A stretch of 64,000 bases of DNA from Humulus lupulus. Taxonomy: Eukaryota; Streptophyta; Magnoliopsida; Rosales; Cannabaceae. Below are positions 1-11,723 of this stretch, in pieces. The notes beneath the pieces were generated by a model, which was given only the letters and a program-made list of their open reading frames with translations, ran no database searches and was not told where the DNA came from. Numbering within the stretch: the first letter of the stretch is position 1; every line of letters begins with the position of its first letter. The stretch lies in NCBI RefSeq assembly GCF_963169125.1, contig NC_084793.1, forward strand, positions 136,750,297 to 136,814,296, given 5' to 3'. Both the position numbers and the translations under genes were made by a program.

Positions 1-1739
1 AATGATATATGTAAAATAAGATTATTAAGATGTTAGAATCCACAAAATGCAAGTTCAATAGTATTTATAAGTATATTGATTCCCAAGTTTTGATATAGTT
101 GAAATAAATCACACTATATATTTTTTTTCAAAATATATTTTCTATTCAAGCACAAGTTATTCTTTAAAAAATGTAGGATTTTTCTTCACTTATATAAGAT
201 ATAATTTCTAAGCATTAGTTGTGTTACAACCTAATGAAACTACAAAAAATCAAAGAGATTATGTTTAGGCAAAATATGATACTTATGCTCTAAGAATTAG
301 ATGTGAACAATTTAATGATAAACATTTAATCAAAGAATATCATATTTTTGCATAATGAAGAACTAAGTGTAATATGCTTTAACACTCAATAATAGATGAA
401 AAATGCATATCTTTGATAGAAAAATCCATAAACAATGTTGTACAAATGGGAAATCAACATACAACAAAAAATACTATCTAGTTACATTTTGCTTCATCAT
501 CATCTTAATAACCTTTGAAAAAGATTAGATGCTCATAACTAGATAAAAATAAAAATTACAAAATAACATACTTGACATGCTCTTCAAAAGATAAAAATTG
601 TAGAGAAAAAATAGTGAAAAGAAGAGAGAAAAATATGTGTAGAAGATGTTGAAAAGATGAAGAAGAAGAGCTCCTCAAATGGTCTTACAAGACTCTATTT
701 ATAGGCAAAATATGGAGATTAAATTAATCAAATTAAAATAAATAAATTGATTAATTTAATTGTGTTGGGAAGTGGTAGGATAAATAGAGTAAGTGTAAGA
801 GTATTGGAAAGATGAAATGTTTGGTTGGGTAAAAGATTAGTGAAAAGCTAGGGCAAAAAATAAATTAGGAATGTTTATTTAGGTAAGAAAAATAAGGAAA
901 AGGGTAAATTGATATTTGAGTGAAAAATATTGGGAAGGAAAAAACATGATTTTTGGCATTTTTTTGTGGCTGTGTTGGCATTTGGGGACAGCTGAGATGG
1001 TGTTGGGCCTCGGTGGAATTGGGCCTTGGCTTCATGCGGCTGATGGAGAGGCCCGAGTGGCTGGCGTGCAAGGAGGAAATGGCAGCAGCTTGGAGTTGAT
1101 TGCCTCACGTGAGGCAGGCGTGCCAGGTTTGCTGAAGGTGATTTGTTGATGCACATATGTGATGCAATTAGGAAGCATATGGACGTTGATGGTTGGTGGA
1201 CTTGCTGAAGAGGAGAGTTGGTGCAAGGGAGGGCAGCAATTGGGCCTTGGTGAGGCATTGGGCTTGGGCCCAAATGAAGTTTTTTTTTTTATAAATGTCA
1301 ACTCTTTGTCTTGCTTTCTTGAAAATGTCATATTGTCCTTCATTTTTCTTTCTTTTTAAGAGCATACATTCCCTACAAAATAAATATAAAATAAATCATA
1401 ATACAATATTTTCAACTCTAAAATAAATCAATTTAATTCTTTGAAAATATTAATTATAACTTAATTTAATTTAACATTTAGTTTCAATAAAACACACATT
1501 TTTTACCCCAAATTAAACTACAATAATTCAAATAATTAAACTACAATATATTACAACAACATAACTATAAAAACACACAAAAATATATAAAATTAAAATA
1601 AGACTAATAAATTCAAAATTACTTAAAAACTCAATAAATCAATTAAGAACTCAAGAATTAAGCAACAATTAGCACATAAAAAGTGGTAAAATAACTCTAT
1701 TTTGTAGAGTTATCAGTACACCGCTCACTGCCGCCACCA
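1..1739. other. AT-rich intergenic DNA with a GC-richer island
   Basis: No convincing gene. Positions about 940-1290 are noticeably richer in G and C and rich in GGGCC and TTGGGCC words, which resembles decayed retrotransposon sequence more than an exon. The open frames here on both strands have no recognisable domain. The rest (1-900 and 1,360-1,720) is simple AT-rich sequence. Confidence 0.5.
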
Positions 1740-3131
1740 ACCGCTTTTGTGCACCGCTTGGGTGAGGTTCCGGAACTTGAAATTTTAAATATGGTCATAT
1801 TATATGTCATTGGACACGATTTTGAATAAGGAATGCAATGATGATAATCGTTTGCTCATTTGGTGCACGTAGGAAAAACGTGATATTAAAATCAGACTAA
1901 ATCACCATAGGATCATCGTTAAGCTTAAGAGCGTCGCTTCGGGCTTGGATTGAAAATTCTAAGGAGGTAGGGACTCAACTTGACTATTGGACTTATTTTA
2001 CTCGTATTGAATTGCATTAAACATATTCCAATTTTGATATTTATAAAATGTTTGAAAAATTGAAAACTTAACCTGCATGTTTTTTGATCTGTTCTGAGGG
2101 CATTGAGTGCCAAATATATTTTTGTTCACTTATTTATGCAGGTTATGGTTTTTTGGATTTTATTCAAATGCAGCTGTTATGCTGCCCAATTTTCTAAAAT
2201 ATAAAAGGAATATGTTTCTTTCTTTTCATGTTTACCTGCATTTGGTTATACCGATGGGAGCCATAGTGATCATAATTTGTGCATGTTGTTGTTTCACGAC
2301 TTAGTCTATGTGTCATCATAGGTAGATCAGGTGTTCACTCACCTGTAGGTGTAAAGACCTAGCATATGTATACAGGAAGTGTTCTAAGCCTCCCCTTGTG
2401 GTTGTTATCAGGTCCGGCTACCCGGTTTAGGATGTCGGTTTTTCTATGGTGGATAACGGGAACTAGAGATCTAGTGGACAGTGTGATGTGCACTTGTAGC
2501 TATGCTCTTATGATTATTTGTGGTTTCTCTCTATTTGGGTTTATACATGATGATATATGTTTTTGTTTTCAAAGCTAACCATGCATGAGTTTTATTTAAC
2601 TTTTGGGTCCTATGATATTAGTTGCTTTCCTACTGGGCTTTATAAGCTCAAACCCTATATCTCTCCCATTCCAGGAGCTTAGTGACACGAATGTGGATAA
2701 GGTGAATTATTGATGAAGCCAATGTATTTAGTGCCATAGTCCTAGCTTTTGAACATTATATATGTATTTAATTTGGAACCTAATGGTCTGTATATCTAAA
2801 TTAGCTATGTAGTAGTTAGGAATGAGGAATTGTGGATGCTAAGTATTATTTTGGGTGTTTATAACTTATTAAATTTAATTGTTTGGCGATTACATAATTG
2901 TGGGAATATTATTGTTCTATGTATAATGATAAATAATCATGCTTTTATCACTAATATTTTTATACATAATTATAGGAGTTATTCCATTATTTTAACTTAT
3001 AATTATAATACTATTTAATATAAATTAAATGATCATTTATAAAGACTATTTTCCAACAAGGGTCAAAGATTGACCTTTGACCACCCAAGTTATGGATATT
3101 ACAAATCTGCCACGGCCTAGGGATCGGGTCG
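1740..3131 (+). mobile_element. Decayed LTR-like sequence, probably Ty3/gypsy
   Basis: No coding domain is visible. The style resembles a long plant gypsy LTR: a GGAGGTAGGGACTC block near 1,960, a CATGCATGAG block near 2,581 followed by 'actgggctttataagctca', a CCATTCCAGGAGCTTAG block near 2,667, and a final 'gggatcgggtcgtga' near 3,120. No second copy is in the window and I could not find a target duplication, so it would be a solo or truncated LTR. This is an inference from general familiarity with plant LTRs, and both borders are uncertain. Confidence 0.35.
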
Positions 3132-3777
3132 TGATAGATTCTTTCTAAGCCTTTCTGAGCGCGAAATGGTCTCTATAAATAGGCTTCTAGGGCCTTGAGA
3201 GAAAGTGAACTCTTTGGGGCATAGTTTGTCAGTGAATTGTAATATTTGTGAGAGTTCATAGTTTGTATTAAAGATCATTGTATTCATGTGATCTTGTAGT
3301 AAAATGAGTGTTTAGTTTTGTGGTGAGTTTGAAGCACATTCATGAGTGAATACATGTTGTAATTTGAACACAATTCTTATAGTTTTCGGGAGAAGATTTT
3401 TACAAGCCTTGCGTCGGGAGGATGCAAGCACTCGCTGGCCATTGAAGGGAGTTCAAGTGGTTGGACGTTTCAATCAGAATCAGATTAATGAAGAGAAGTA
3501 CAACAAAGTTGCGGCAAATCTCAAGAGAGAGTCTTGTTTTGTTTAAGTCAATATTTTGTACTTGTGATTCTTTATTAATTTGTTTTATTTTCTGGGCGTG
3601 GCCCTAATAAGTAGGTTATCCGAAAGGGTTTCTGAACTTTGTAAAAATTCGTTGTGTTCTTCATTGATTTTTCACTTTCTTTTTATTGTGTTAAGTTTCT
3701 ATTGTGACAAGTTCTTATTCTGTATCAACAGATCTGAAATCTGTTTCAACATTTAATTACCATTTGGCACCTTAATT
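3132..3777 (+). mobile_element. LTR-like remnant, probably Ty1/copia
   Basis: The segment has a promoter-like TATA box (CTATAAATAGG near 3,173), then transcribed-looking sequence and a T-rich 3' part ending in CAACA near 3,731 and again near 3,755. This is the organisation expected of U3-R-U5. The 66-residue frame at 3,346-3,546 has no known domain and is probably leader sequence. No partner LTR is present. The right edge lies next to a TA microsatellite that marks the start of Expp1-like intron homology, so this remnant may be what truncated that gene. Confidence 0.4.
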
Positions 3778-3837
3778 AATTCACTTGGTTTAATTAATTT
3801 GGTAATTACTAAAAACAGAATTTTATATATATATATA

Positions 3838-4406
3838 TATATATATTCATCAAACAGAAACATGGAATCAAGATTTTTTATTTTTTTTTATCTATATCCT
3901 CATTTGTTATATTTCTTTGAAGAATAGAAAGTGATGTTAATTATGATAACAAAAAAGAAAAAAGGTGAAATTGACAATCAAAATTGGCCTGGGCACATAT
4001 AAATTCATGTAGAGTCTGCATTATATATATACTTATTATAAGCAAGGACGGAATGAAAACAAATTTGGAGGGTCAAATATATTAGTTTTTTTTTAAAAGT
4101 GAAGTATTTTTTCTATATAATGTATTTTTTCTAAAATTTTGGGGGTCCAAGGCTCTACCTCTTTATGTAGATCTCTACCCTTACAAACTCTTAAATGTAA
4201 GGCTTTAGAACACAGCATTGGAATTGGCTAGTTTATTGGCATGGGAATCGGCTAGTTTATTGCATGTATATATATATATATATATATCTATCCTTTAGTG
4301 ATCATTCGTTAATAAACGAAATTTGTCGAGTTCATTTGTTTTCAAATTCTAATACACAAAAAAAAACTGCTCAACTAAGCTCACATATATTTAGAAAATG
4401 ATAAGC

Positions 4407-4445
<39 letters not shown>

Positions 4446-4682
4446 GGGTACGATGGCAGTTACATGTAATTTTGAAATTTGGTGTGATAGCTTAGCAAGT
4501 ATACATTACCAATTATAAGAGCTAGGTATTTATTAAATAAATGAGTCAAGGTGCACGAGAATGATCAACAAACTATATAAAAACAAATGTGATTAACATC
4601 TATGAAAAAGAGGGAGTATAATAAACAAGCTGACTCATTCTTTATGAAGGAAGGAAAATATAATAAAAGAATATGTACATAC
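3838..4682 (-). other. Intron 1 remnant of Expp1-like gene, copy 1
   Basis: Positions 3,838-4,034 are a clear diverged direct repeat of 29,035-29,226, sharing long runs such as 'tatttctttgaagaatagaa' and 'ttggcctgggcacatataaa'. In the second place the repeat lies immediately upstream of an Expp1-like exon 2. Here it lies downstream of an Expp1-like exon 1 (minus strand). Both fit intron 1 of duplicated genes. The remainder to 4,682 is AT-rich with (TA)n microsatellites near 4,268 and 4,414. Confidence 0.6.
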
Positions 4683-4969
4683 GGATCTAAACCAGAGCTA
4701 GAAATATTGAGGAGAGAGATTTCATCAACGATGGGCCTAAATACCGCGAATACGACTCCCTTACCTTGAGAGAGTGGAAGACACTTATCACACGGGGGAA
4801 ATTGGGTTCCATTAGGAAAGAATGATTCTTTTGTAGAGAGTGCAATTCCAATAGAAAAACCGTCCCATCTTTTGATTTTACTATCCAAGCACGGATCATA
4901 CACCTCATTTGTATCCCTCCCTTCTACAACAATCATCATCATCTTTTTCACCGTTGTTCTTATTGTCAT
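4683..4969 (-). pseudogene. Expp1-like protein, exon 1 only (truncated copy 1)
   Basis: Minus-strand frame from ATG 4,967-4,969 encodes about 95 residues. Segments VYDPCLDSKIKRWDGF, STKESFF and AVFRPIVDEISLLNISSSGL resemble the N-terminal half of the plant Expp1 family, small proteins of unknown biochemical role. The exon ends at a good splice donor (GTATGT on the minus strand, starting at 4,682). Family members normally start with a signal peptide. Here the start is MTIRTTVKKMMMIVVEG, so the true N-terminus may be damaged. The exon 2 and 3 partners are not found downstream on the minus strand. Instead, LTR-like sequence begins near 3,777. Homology is from recalled family motifs, not a search. 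I read this as a gene fragment. Confidence 0.6.
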
Positions 4970-5039
4970 GATCGCTTTCTCAGCTTAATTAATGATCACT
5001 TGATATTACTCTAATTTAGAAAGAGCATTACTTGATATT

Positions 5040-5295
5040 ATTCTAATTTAGAAAGAGCATTACTGCAAAAATAAAAGGTTTAATTATTTTATTTTCTTTT
5101 AACAATCCAAGCATGGTGATTAAAACGAGGCCGGCAACCAAAACAAGATGCTGGGGATTTAATAAGGACATAAAATTAATAATGTGTACAGATACGTACA
5201 TATATTTGTTCGGCTTTGATTTCTGTTTTTTGTTTTCAAAATTGTGTTCTCGAGTTGAGAACAAAAAACAGTTTTTGTAGTTTTTAAAAAACAAA
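5040..5295. other. Intergenic AT-rich DNA with a short imperfect palindrome
   Basis: Nothing coding is supported. A short duplicated block (GATATTACTCTAATTTAGAAAGAGCATTACT type) occurs around 5,002-5,062. An imperfect palindrome built on TTTTTTGTT...GAACAAAAAA lies at about 5,225-5,272. Confidence 0.4.
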
Positions 5296-5990
5296 AAGTG
5301 TTTGGTTAATGTTTTCTAAAAACAATTTTTTAGTTTTTTTTTAATTCTTAAATAAAAAATTAACAAATATATTTACAAAGATAAAAATCTTTTAAAAGTT
5401 TGTAATAAATAATGAGATAAAATAATTTGAAAGAAAAATGATGAAAAATAAGGAGTGAGAAAGTAAGGAGAGAAAATTTGAAGAAATAAAAATTGAGAAG
5501 AGAGAAATTGATCGATGCAAGAAAAAATGAAAAAATGAGAGAGAATGTAATGAGAAAGAAAGTGAAGAGAAGTGAGTAGAGAGAGAAGAAATGGCGAGAG
5601 AGAAAAAATGATGAGAGAGAAAATAAAAAAATATTAAGTGATGAGAGAGAAAGTGAGGATATAGTAAATGATGCAAGAGAAAATAAGGAGATAGAAAATG
5701 ATAAAAAGAAAATAGCAAGAGAGAAAATGTAAGAAGAGAGAAAGTGATGAGAGAGAAAATAAGGAGAGAGAAAGTGATGTGAGAGAAACTAATGATTTTT
5801 TTATGATGTGACAATAAATTATGTTAGATAATAATAATTAAAAAAGTTATGTGAGAAAAAAAAATATAAACAAAATTTTTGTTGAGAACAACAGAAAATA
5901 ACTTTTTGTTCTCAAAATTTTCTATTTTTTGTAACTTTATTTTTAAAAATTGTTTTACAAAAACACCGCCAAACACCCTCTAGGTTTTTT
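5296..5990. mobile_element. MITE-like inverted-repeat element with purine-rich core
   Basis: The left end (AGTGTTTGG then TGTTTTCTAAAAACAATTTTT, about 5,297-5,332) pairs with the reverse complement of the right end (GGGTGTTTGG then TGTTTTTGTAAAACAATTTTT, about 5,941-5,989). GGGTGTTTGG ends are typical of hAT-type MITEs. The core (about 5,400-5,800) is a strongly purine-rich run of GAGAGAAA and GATGAGAGAGAAA repeats. The 140-residue minus frame across it is just this low-complexity sequence. I could not identify a clean 8-bp target duplication. Confidence 0.45.
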
Positions 5991-6480
5991 CTCGTCGTTA
6001 GACTGAACAAACTGCATGTCTACTCAAAAAAAAAAAAAATTTAAATTAACAACATGCAGGATGGAATGTTACGTACCAAGGTTGAAGATGATGCTGTTTC
6101 AAAGTATTTTTTAACAGTTTTTCTTTGCAGACAAAGCATAAAAAACCATCTAAAAAAACAATTTTCTAGGAAGTTCTGATTTGTAGATATCTACCCAATT
6201 AAGACATACGACAAATGAATTATAATGAGTATATCAAGATGCTCCTCAATTTTAAAAATTGACATTTGTCCAATAATTTATGTTTTCGTAAAAATACACT
6301 CTTATGTATAATTAAGCCAATATATATAAATATATATATATATATAACCGAGTAGTGTTAATATTTAGAATTACAAGTCAATTTAAAAAAAAAAATACAT
6401 AAGATAAAAGCTACTTTTTAAAAATTTATGGCTGACATGTTATCCTAATAATTGCATTAATGAATTCTGCGGTGTTCACT

Positions 6481-6489
6481 GTAAAATAG
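6481..6489. repeat. 9-bp TSD (left) of Pack-MULE-like element
   Basis: GTAAAATAG here and again at 12,891-12,899, directly flanking inverted termini that start GAAC. Nine bases is the Mutator-superfamily TSD length. Confidence 0.75.
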
Positions 6490-6639
6490 GAACAAAAATC
6501 TTCTGTCGCCAAACCCTCAGTCTCCTCTCTGTCACTTTAATCGGTGATTCTACATATTCATTTTTTTTAAAACTCACGCGATGCATGCACTCCGTCCACT
6601 TCCGTTGGTTCTGTCCCTAAACTCACCTGCTACGGTCAT

Positions 6640-6767
6640 GTAGTGCAATCCAAATCTCCATTTTCAAACCAGAAGAGTTGATGATACCTGCACTGCATCA
6701 ATATTCACTTTGATTATGCTAGCCGCAGGGGGGCTCCAGTTGACATTTACAGGCGCAACAGAGTACT
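6640..6767 (-). pseudogene. RNase H-like (RVT_3 type) gene fragment, interrupted
   Basis: On the minus strand, once the gypsy insertion is skipped (the fragment resumes at 12,133-12,160), the frame reads through LYRPKYSV, NVNWSPPAA and SIIKVNIDAVQ. The W-S-P-P...IKVN-D-A pattern is the start of the RNase H-like domain found in plant RVT_3 proteins and non-LTR retrotransposons, with the Asp of KVNIDA in the place of the first catalytic Asp. A stop lies upstream at 12,161-12,163 and no other catalytic motifs follow, so it is a short capture, not a gene. The call rests on motif recognition over about 40 residues. Confidence 0.45.
6763..6767. repeat. 5-bp TSD of gypsy element
   Basis: GTACT at 6,763-6,767 and at 12,128-12,132, immediately outside the two LTRs. 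Confidence 0.85.
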
Positions 6768-7171
6768 TAATAGCTATGAGTACTCTTTGAGACAGTACAA
6801 ATCTCCCAAGTTCTCAGATTACTTCATTCATGATAAGAAAATGGTCTAATACTTACAAAACATATATATGTCCAACCACTAAGCCAAACGGCAATTACAA
6901 CAATATAACAGAAATTGGTTATTCTCCATTTGCTCTTGCTCAACGCGTCTCGGCCATCACGAAATCCTTCATCCATCTCGGTTGTGCGCGTGCCCTTTTC
7001 TCACGCACTGTGTTGTTCAGTCGGTTCCTTTCGTTTGCCTCAACAGTTTCTCTTGCTGCATTTTCTGGCTGTTCTTGAGTGCACTTAGCTATTTCGGCTG
7101 CTTCATCCAACCAGTTCTGGGCCTTTGTTCGAATGGGCTTGGGGTCTAATGATATTTGGGCCTGGTTATCA
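6768..7171 (-). repeat. 3' LTR of gypsy element
   Basis: 404 bp. On the minus strand it begins TGATAACCAGG and ends AGCTATTA. It matches 11,724-12,127 over the full length, with about seven mismatches counted by eye (about 98% identity), indicating a fairly recent insertion. The element-strand end is not the canonical CA, but both LTRs share it. Confidence 0.9.
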
Positions 7172-10100
7172 CTACTCTCCCCCTCAAAACTGACCTTGTC
7201 CTCAAGGTCTTCCAATCCATACAGTTTACAAAATGGTGCAAAATCCTCCCATGTAGCATCCTCTAATGGGCTGTGAGACCATTGAACCAGAACCTGAGGA
7301 ATAGACTTGGACCCACGTTGTATGGAGCGACTGGACAGAATTGCGACGGGTAGCAACAGAGGTTGAGGGCCCTTTTGCAGTTCGGGCAAAGGATAGTGCT
7401 GCACGGGCTGCTGTCCCACAAAACGCTTGAGCAGTGAAACATGAAAAGTCGGATGGATACGGCTATGTTGCGGCAAAGCGAGAGTGTAAGTAACAGGGCC
7501 AACGCGTGCCACCACTGAAAAGGGTCCGAAATATCGGCGACACAGTTTCGCATTCAAGCGATGAGCTACGGTAGTCTGTCTATATGGCTGTAATTTTACC
7601 AACACCAAATCCCCGATAGCGAACTCAATGTGACGTCGTCTCTTGTTAGCTTGCTGGCACATACTGTGTTGGGCTCTCTGCAGGTTCTCCTTTAACCGAG
7701 ACAATAAGGCATCCCTCAACATTAACTCATCCTCAACCGCCTGAACCGAAGTGCTACCGCGTGTGTACATAGGAATAGAGGGAGGGGGTCTACCGTACAC
7801 AGCCTGAAAAGGAGTCATACCGATGGACGAGTGATGACTTGTGTTGTAATGATACTCGGCCCACTGTAACAACTGGCTCCATCTCTTTGGGTATTCTGAA
7901 GTAAAAGCCCGAAGATACTGCTCTAAATACCTGTTAGTCACTTCCGATTGACCATCGGTTTGGGGGTGAAAGGAAGTGCTCATTTTGAGTCGAGTACCCA
8001 TAAGTTCAAACAGCTTCCGCCAAAAATTACTAGTGAATATAGGGTCTCGGTCAGACACAATAGAGCGAGGAAGTCCATGGAGACGAATGACCATTGTAGA
8101 GAAAAGTTCAGCTACCTTAGTGGCTGTATAATGAGTGGGTAGTGCTCCAAAATGCCCATATTTTGTGAAACGGTCCACAACCACTAAAATCGTAGAAAAC
8201 CCATGCGAATTAGGAAGACCCACTATGAAGTCCATAGCCAAATCCTCCCAAACCCTCTCCGGTAATTCCAATGGCTGAAGTAATCCATATGGTGCGGCTG
8301 TGGAGTATTTGATGGTTTGACAAGTGAAACATGAAGCAACAAATGCTTGGACATCCTTCCTCATTCCGACCCAAAAGAAATTCGCACTCAAGCGTAAATA
8401 AGTCCTCTCGACCCCTGCATGACCCCCTACAAGCGAAGCATGAAACTCTTGCAGCAGTGGTAACTTGAGAGATGAAGAATCACTAAGAACAAATCTGTTG
8501 CGGTGAAGTAACAGCCCATCGCGACATGTGTAAGGTGAGTTAGGAAGATGTCCACTGCGGAGCTTCGCATGTATGGCAACTAAATCTGCACAAGTATCAT
8601 TTTCACGCTTCAAATCATGTAAGAAGTCAAAGGTAAACCCCGATAGTGCCGACTGAAAGTGCGAAACTGGTACTTCATCTTGACGGGACAAGGCATCAGC
8701 CACAGAGTTGTCCTTGCCAGCCTTATACTCAATAGAAAACTGAAAACCCAATAATTTTCGCAGGCAATGTTGTTGTTCCGGGGTTTGGATAACCTGTGTA
8801 AGAATCTCTTTGAGGCTCTTGTGATCCGTTCGGATAATGAATGGCCTGCCCAATAAGTATTGCCTCCATCTAGTGACTGCTTCAACCACTGCCCGCAATT
8901 CTCGGTCATATGCCGAAGCTCCAAGCATGCGTGGCCCCAATTTCTTGCTGAAATACGCTATAGGATGACCCTCCTGTATCAACACTCCACCAAAACCTAC
9001 ATTAGAAGCATCAGTTTCTATGATAAAAATCTTAGAAAAATCTGGCAGTTGTAAGACAGGTGTAGAAACCATAGCTGTTTTCAGATTATTAAAGGCTAAG
9101 GTGGCTGTCTCTGTCCAAACGAAGCTATCTTTCTTGAGTAATTCTGTGAGAGGGGCGGCGATGGATGCATAATGAGCCACGAAGCGACGATAATACCCCG
9201 TTAAACCAAGAAACCCACGAAGTTGTTTGATATTTTGAGGTAGAGGCCAATCCACCATGGCCGAAATCTTGGAGGGGTCTGCTGCCACTCCCTTCCTTGA
9301 CACAATATGCCCCAAATATTCAATTGAAGTCTGAAATAACAAACACTTGCTGGCCTTTGCAAAAAACTGGTGTTGAGACAACAATTGAAACACCAAACGT
9401 AAATGTTGGAGGTGCTCGGCTGGGGAGGCACTGTATAACAGAATGTCATAAAAAAAGACTATGACAAACTGCCGCAAATAAGGTTTAAAAACCTGAGTCA
9501 TCGCTGCCTGGAACGTGGCAGGTGCGTTGGTGAGCCCAAAAGGCATCACGAGAAACTCATAGTGTCCCTCGTGTGTTCGGAAGGCTGTCTTGTGCACGTC
9601 TCTTCCATCCATGCGAATTTGATGGTACCCGGCTCTCAAATCCAGCTTAGAAAAAACAGTGGCAGCACCAAGTTCATCCAATAGTTCGTCGATGGTGGGA
9701 ATGGGAAATCGGTCCTTGATAGTAATCCCATTGAGGGCTCGGTAGTCCACGCAAAACCGCCAAGTACCATCCTTCTTTTTCACTAGTAAGACCGGCGAAG
9801 AATAAGGGCTCGTGCTATGACGAATGAAACCTGCCTCCGTCATTTCAAGAACCAACTTCTCAATGACATCCTTTTGGAAGTAAGGGTAGCGGTAAGGGTG
9901 TACATTAATAGGTCTAGAGCCGGGTTGTAAAAAAATACGGTGGTCAATAGTGCGGCGTGGAGGCAACTGCCGTGGGGGTGCAAAAATAGCAGAAAATTGT
10001 TGAAGTAACTGTCGGGCAGCCACAACCAGCGAGGAAGGCAGATTGGACAGCCCTAGTTCAACGTTCAGCTGAGCCGAATCTGGGGAAGGTTCAACAGTGA

Positions 10101-11701
10101 GGTTCGTCACTGGGTTCATACGTCCTAACCAACGGACCTGGCCTTCATGCATTAAGGACGTGAGTTGAGTAAAAGAAATCTGCTTCGCCGTCCACTCAGG
10201 ATTTCCATCTAACTTCACTGTTTGCCCGACCCAAGTGAACTCCATAGTCAGTGCCCGATGATCATGAATACATGGACCAAGAGTTTGTAGCCATTGCATA
10301 CCGAGGACTATGTCGAGACCCCAAATCGGCAGTACATAGAGGTCAACGTGAAATGTGTGTCCCTGTAGCACAAGTTCCACCGCCTGACATAACTTGGTAC
10401 ACGTTAAGAACTGCCCATTGCCCATATAAACTTTGAAGGCCTTAGTCGTTTCGCATGGCAACTGTAATGTATCGGCCAGAGATTCTTGGATGAAGTTATT
10501 ATTACTGCCAGTATCAATTAACACCTCTAACGATTGTGAGCCATGTTGAGCGCGTAATCGAAAAATGTGGGGATTCACGGAGTTCGACAAAGCATGGAGG
10601 CTAACCTCCTCCGCCAATTCTTCCACCTCCTCGGCCACCTCCGGTGAGTCAATGTCCTCCTCCTCATACCCACACAACAAAAGGACACGGTTCTTGCATT
10701 TATGGCCATAGTGAAACTTGTCATCACAAGTGAAACATAATCCTCTGTCACGCCGATCCTTGAGTTCCTGGGGTGAGAGACGTTTAACAGGCAGATTCGT
10801 AGAGGACCCCGAAGATTTCACAGTAGAATTGGACCCTGCAGTGCTCTGTGGCCCAGAAGAGACAGATTTAGTACCCCCAAGAAGATCTGACCCAGTGACC
10901 TTTCGACTCAGAGGACCTGCAGCAAACGGATCAGGACGAACAACACTGGATAAATCGGCATGGCGATCTTCGAACAACTGGGCCTTGGCCATAACGTCAG
11001 CTAAATCGGTCGGAGCCATAAGGAGCAGTTCACGACGAATAGGCAGCTTCAAACCCCACACAAAAAAAATTGAGAAACATTGTTTCAGGCACACCAGTAA
11101 TCTGTGTCATGAGTTCTTCAAATGCAGTGCGATATTGATCCACAGTCCCAGTTTGAGTAAGCTTGGCGATGCAACCCAAGGGATCCGCATAAATCGAAGT
11201 CCCATAGCGCTTCTGAAGTTCCAATAAGAAGACCTCCCACGAGAGAAGCAAACCCCCACGTTCCATCCACTAGTACCAAGTGGCTGGTCCCCCTTCCAAA
11301 TGAAATGCGACAACAGAGAGACGTAATTCCGGGGCAACCGAGTGCAAATAAAAAAACTTAGTGATCTTATAAATCCAATTCTCAACATTAGAGCCATCAA
11401 ACTTGGGAACCTTGACTCGAAGAGTCTTCAACAGTGCATTCAAGTCTCTGGCAGAAGCATCGCTCCCTACCCCGCGTGAGGCAGGTGGACTCGGTTCACC
11501 GTCGCTGCCCACGTGCAGACCCGAGACCGGCGAAGCTGACGGACCGTGCGGAGAGGCGGAAAAAAATTGACCAAAACGTTCATCGGTGGCCGCGCGGTGT
11601 TGGTCCAGCAGTGAGGTGAATGTTTCCAATTGAGCGTCAGCATGAAGCTTGAAATTGGCTTCCATAGATTTCAGGAGTTCGGCGATCTCGTCGTTCTTCA
11701 T
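6940..11701 (-). pseudogene. gag-pol polyprotein of gypsy chromovirus (broken)
   Basis: Originally one frame from ATG 11,699-11,701. Gag is interrupted by TAG at 11,270-11,272 (context WY-stop-WMERGG, probably a former Gln). A frameshift lies in an A-run near 11,058-11,068, after which pol is open to 6,940. In the 1,384-residue downstream frame I see a CCHC-type knuckle (CFTC...GHKC, about residues 118-132), protease VLIDTGSN (about 190), reverse transcriptase, RNase H (IETDASN), integrase HHCC (GGHAGVERTY...CFTCQ) and DDE core (MDFIVGLP, SDRDPIFTS, GQSEVTNR), then a chromodomain-like W..SPLEDATWE segment near residue 1,240. The RT active site reads VFFYDILLYS, where family members have two adjacent Asp. 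The first is Tyr here (codon 9,448-9,450). The last 77 or so residues run into the 3' LTR. Confidence 0.92.
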
Positions 11702-11723
11702 GAAGAACCTGTGAAAGCACCAA

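Noticed and set aside
875..1360. Overlapping frames of 65-132 residues on both strands
   Set aside because: Several mutually overlapping frames in a GC-richer repeat-like patch, none with domain, splice or promoter support.
5392..5814. 140-residue minus frame rich in Ser, Leu, Phe and His
   Set aside because: Complement of a purine-rich simple repeat. No domain, and composition is entirely dictated by GAGAGAAA units.
10718..11227. 169-residue plus frame inside the gypsy element
   Set aside because: Antisense shadow of gag-pol. The minus frame has clear Gag and protease motifs.
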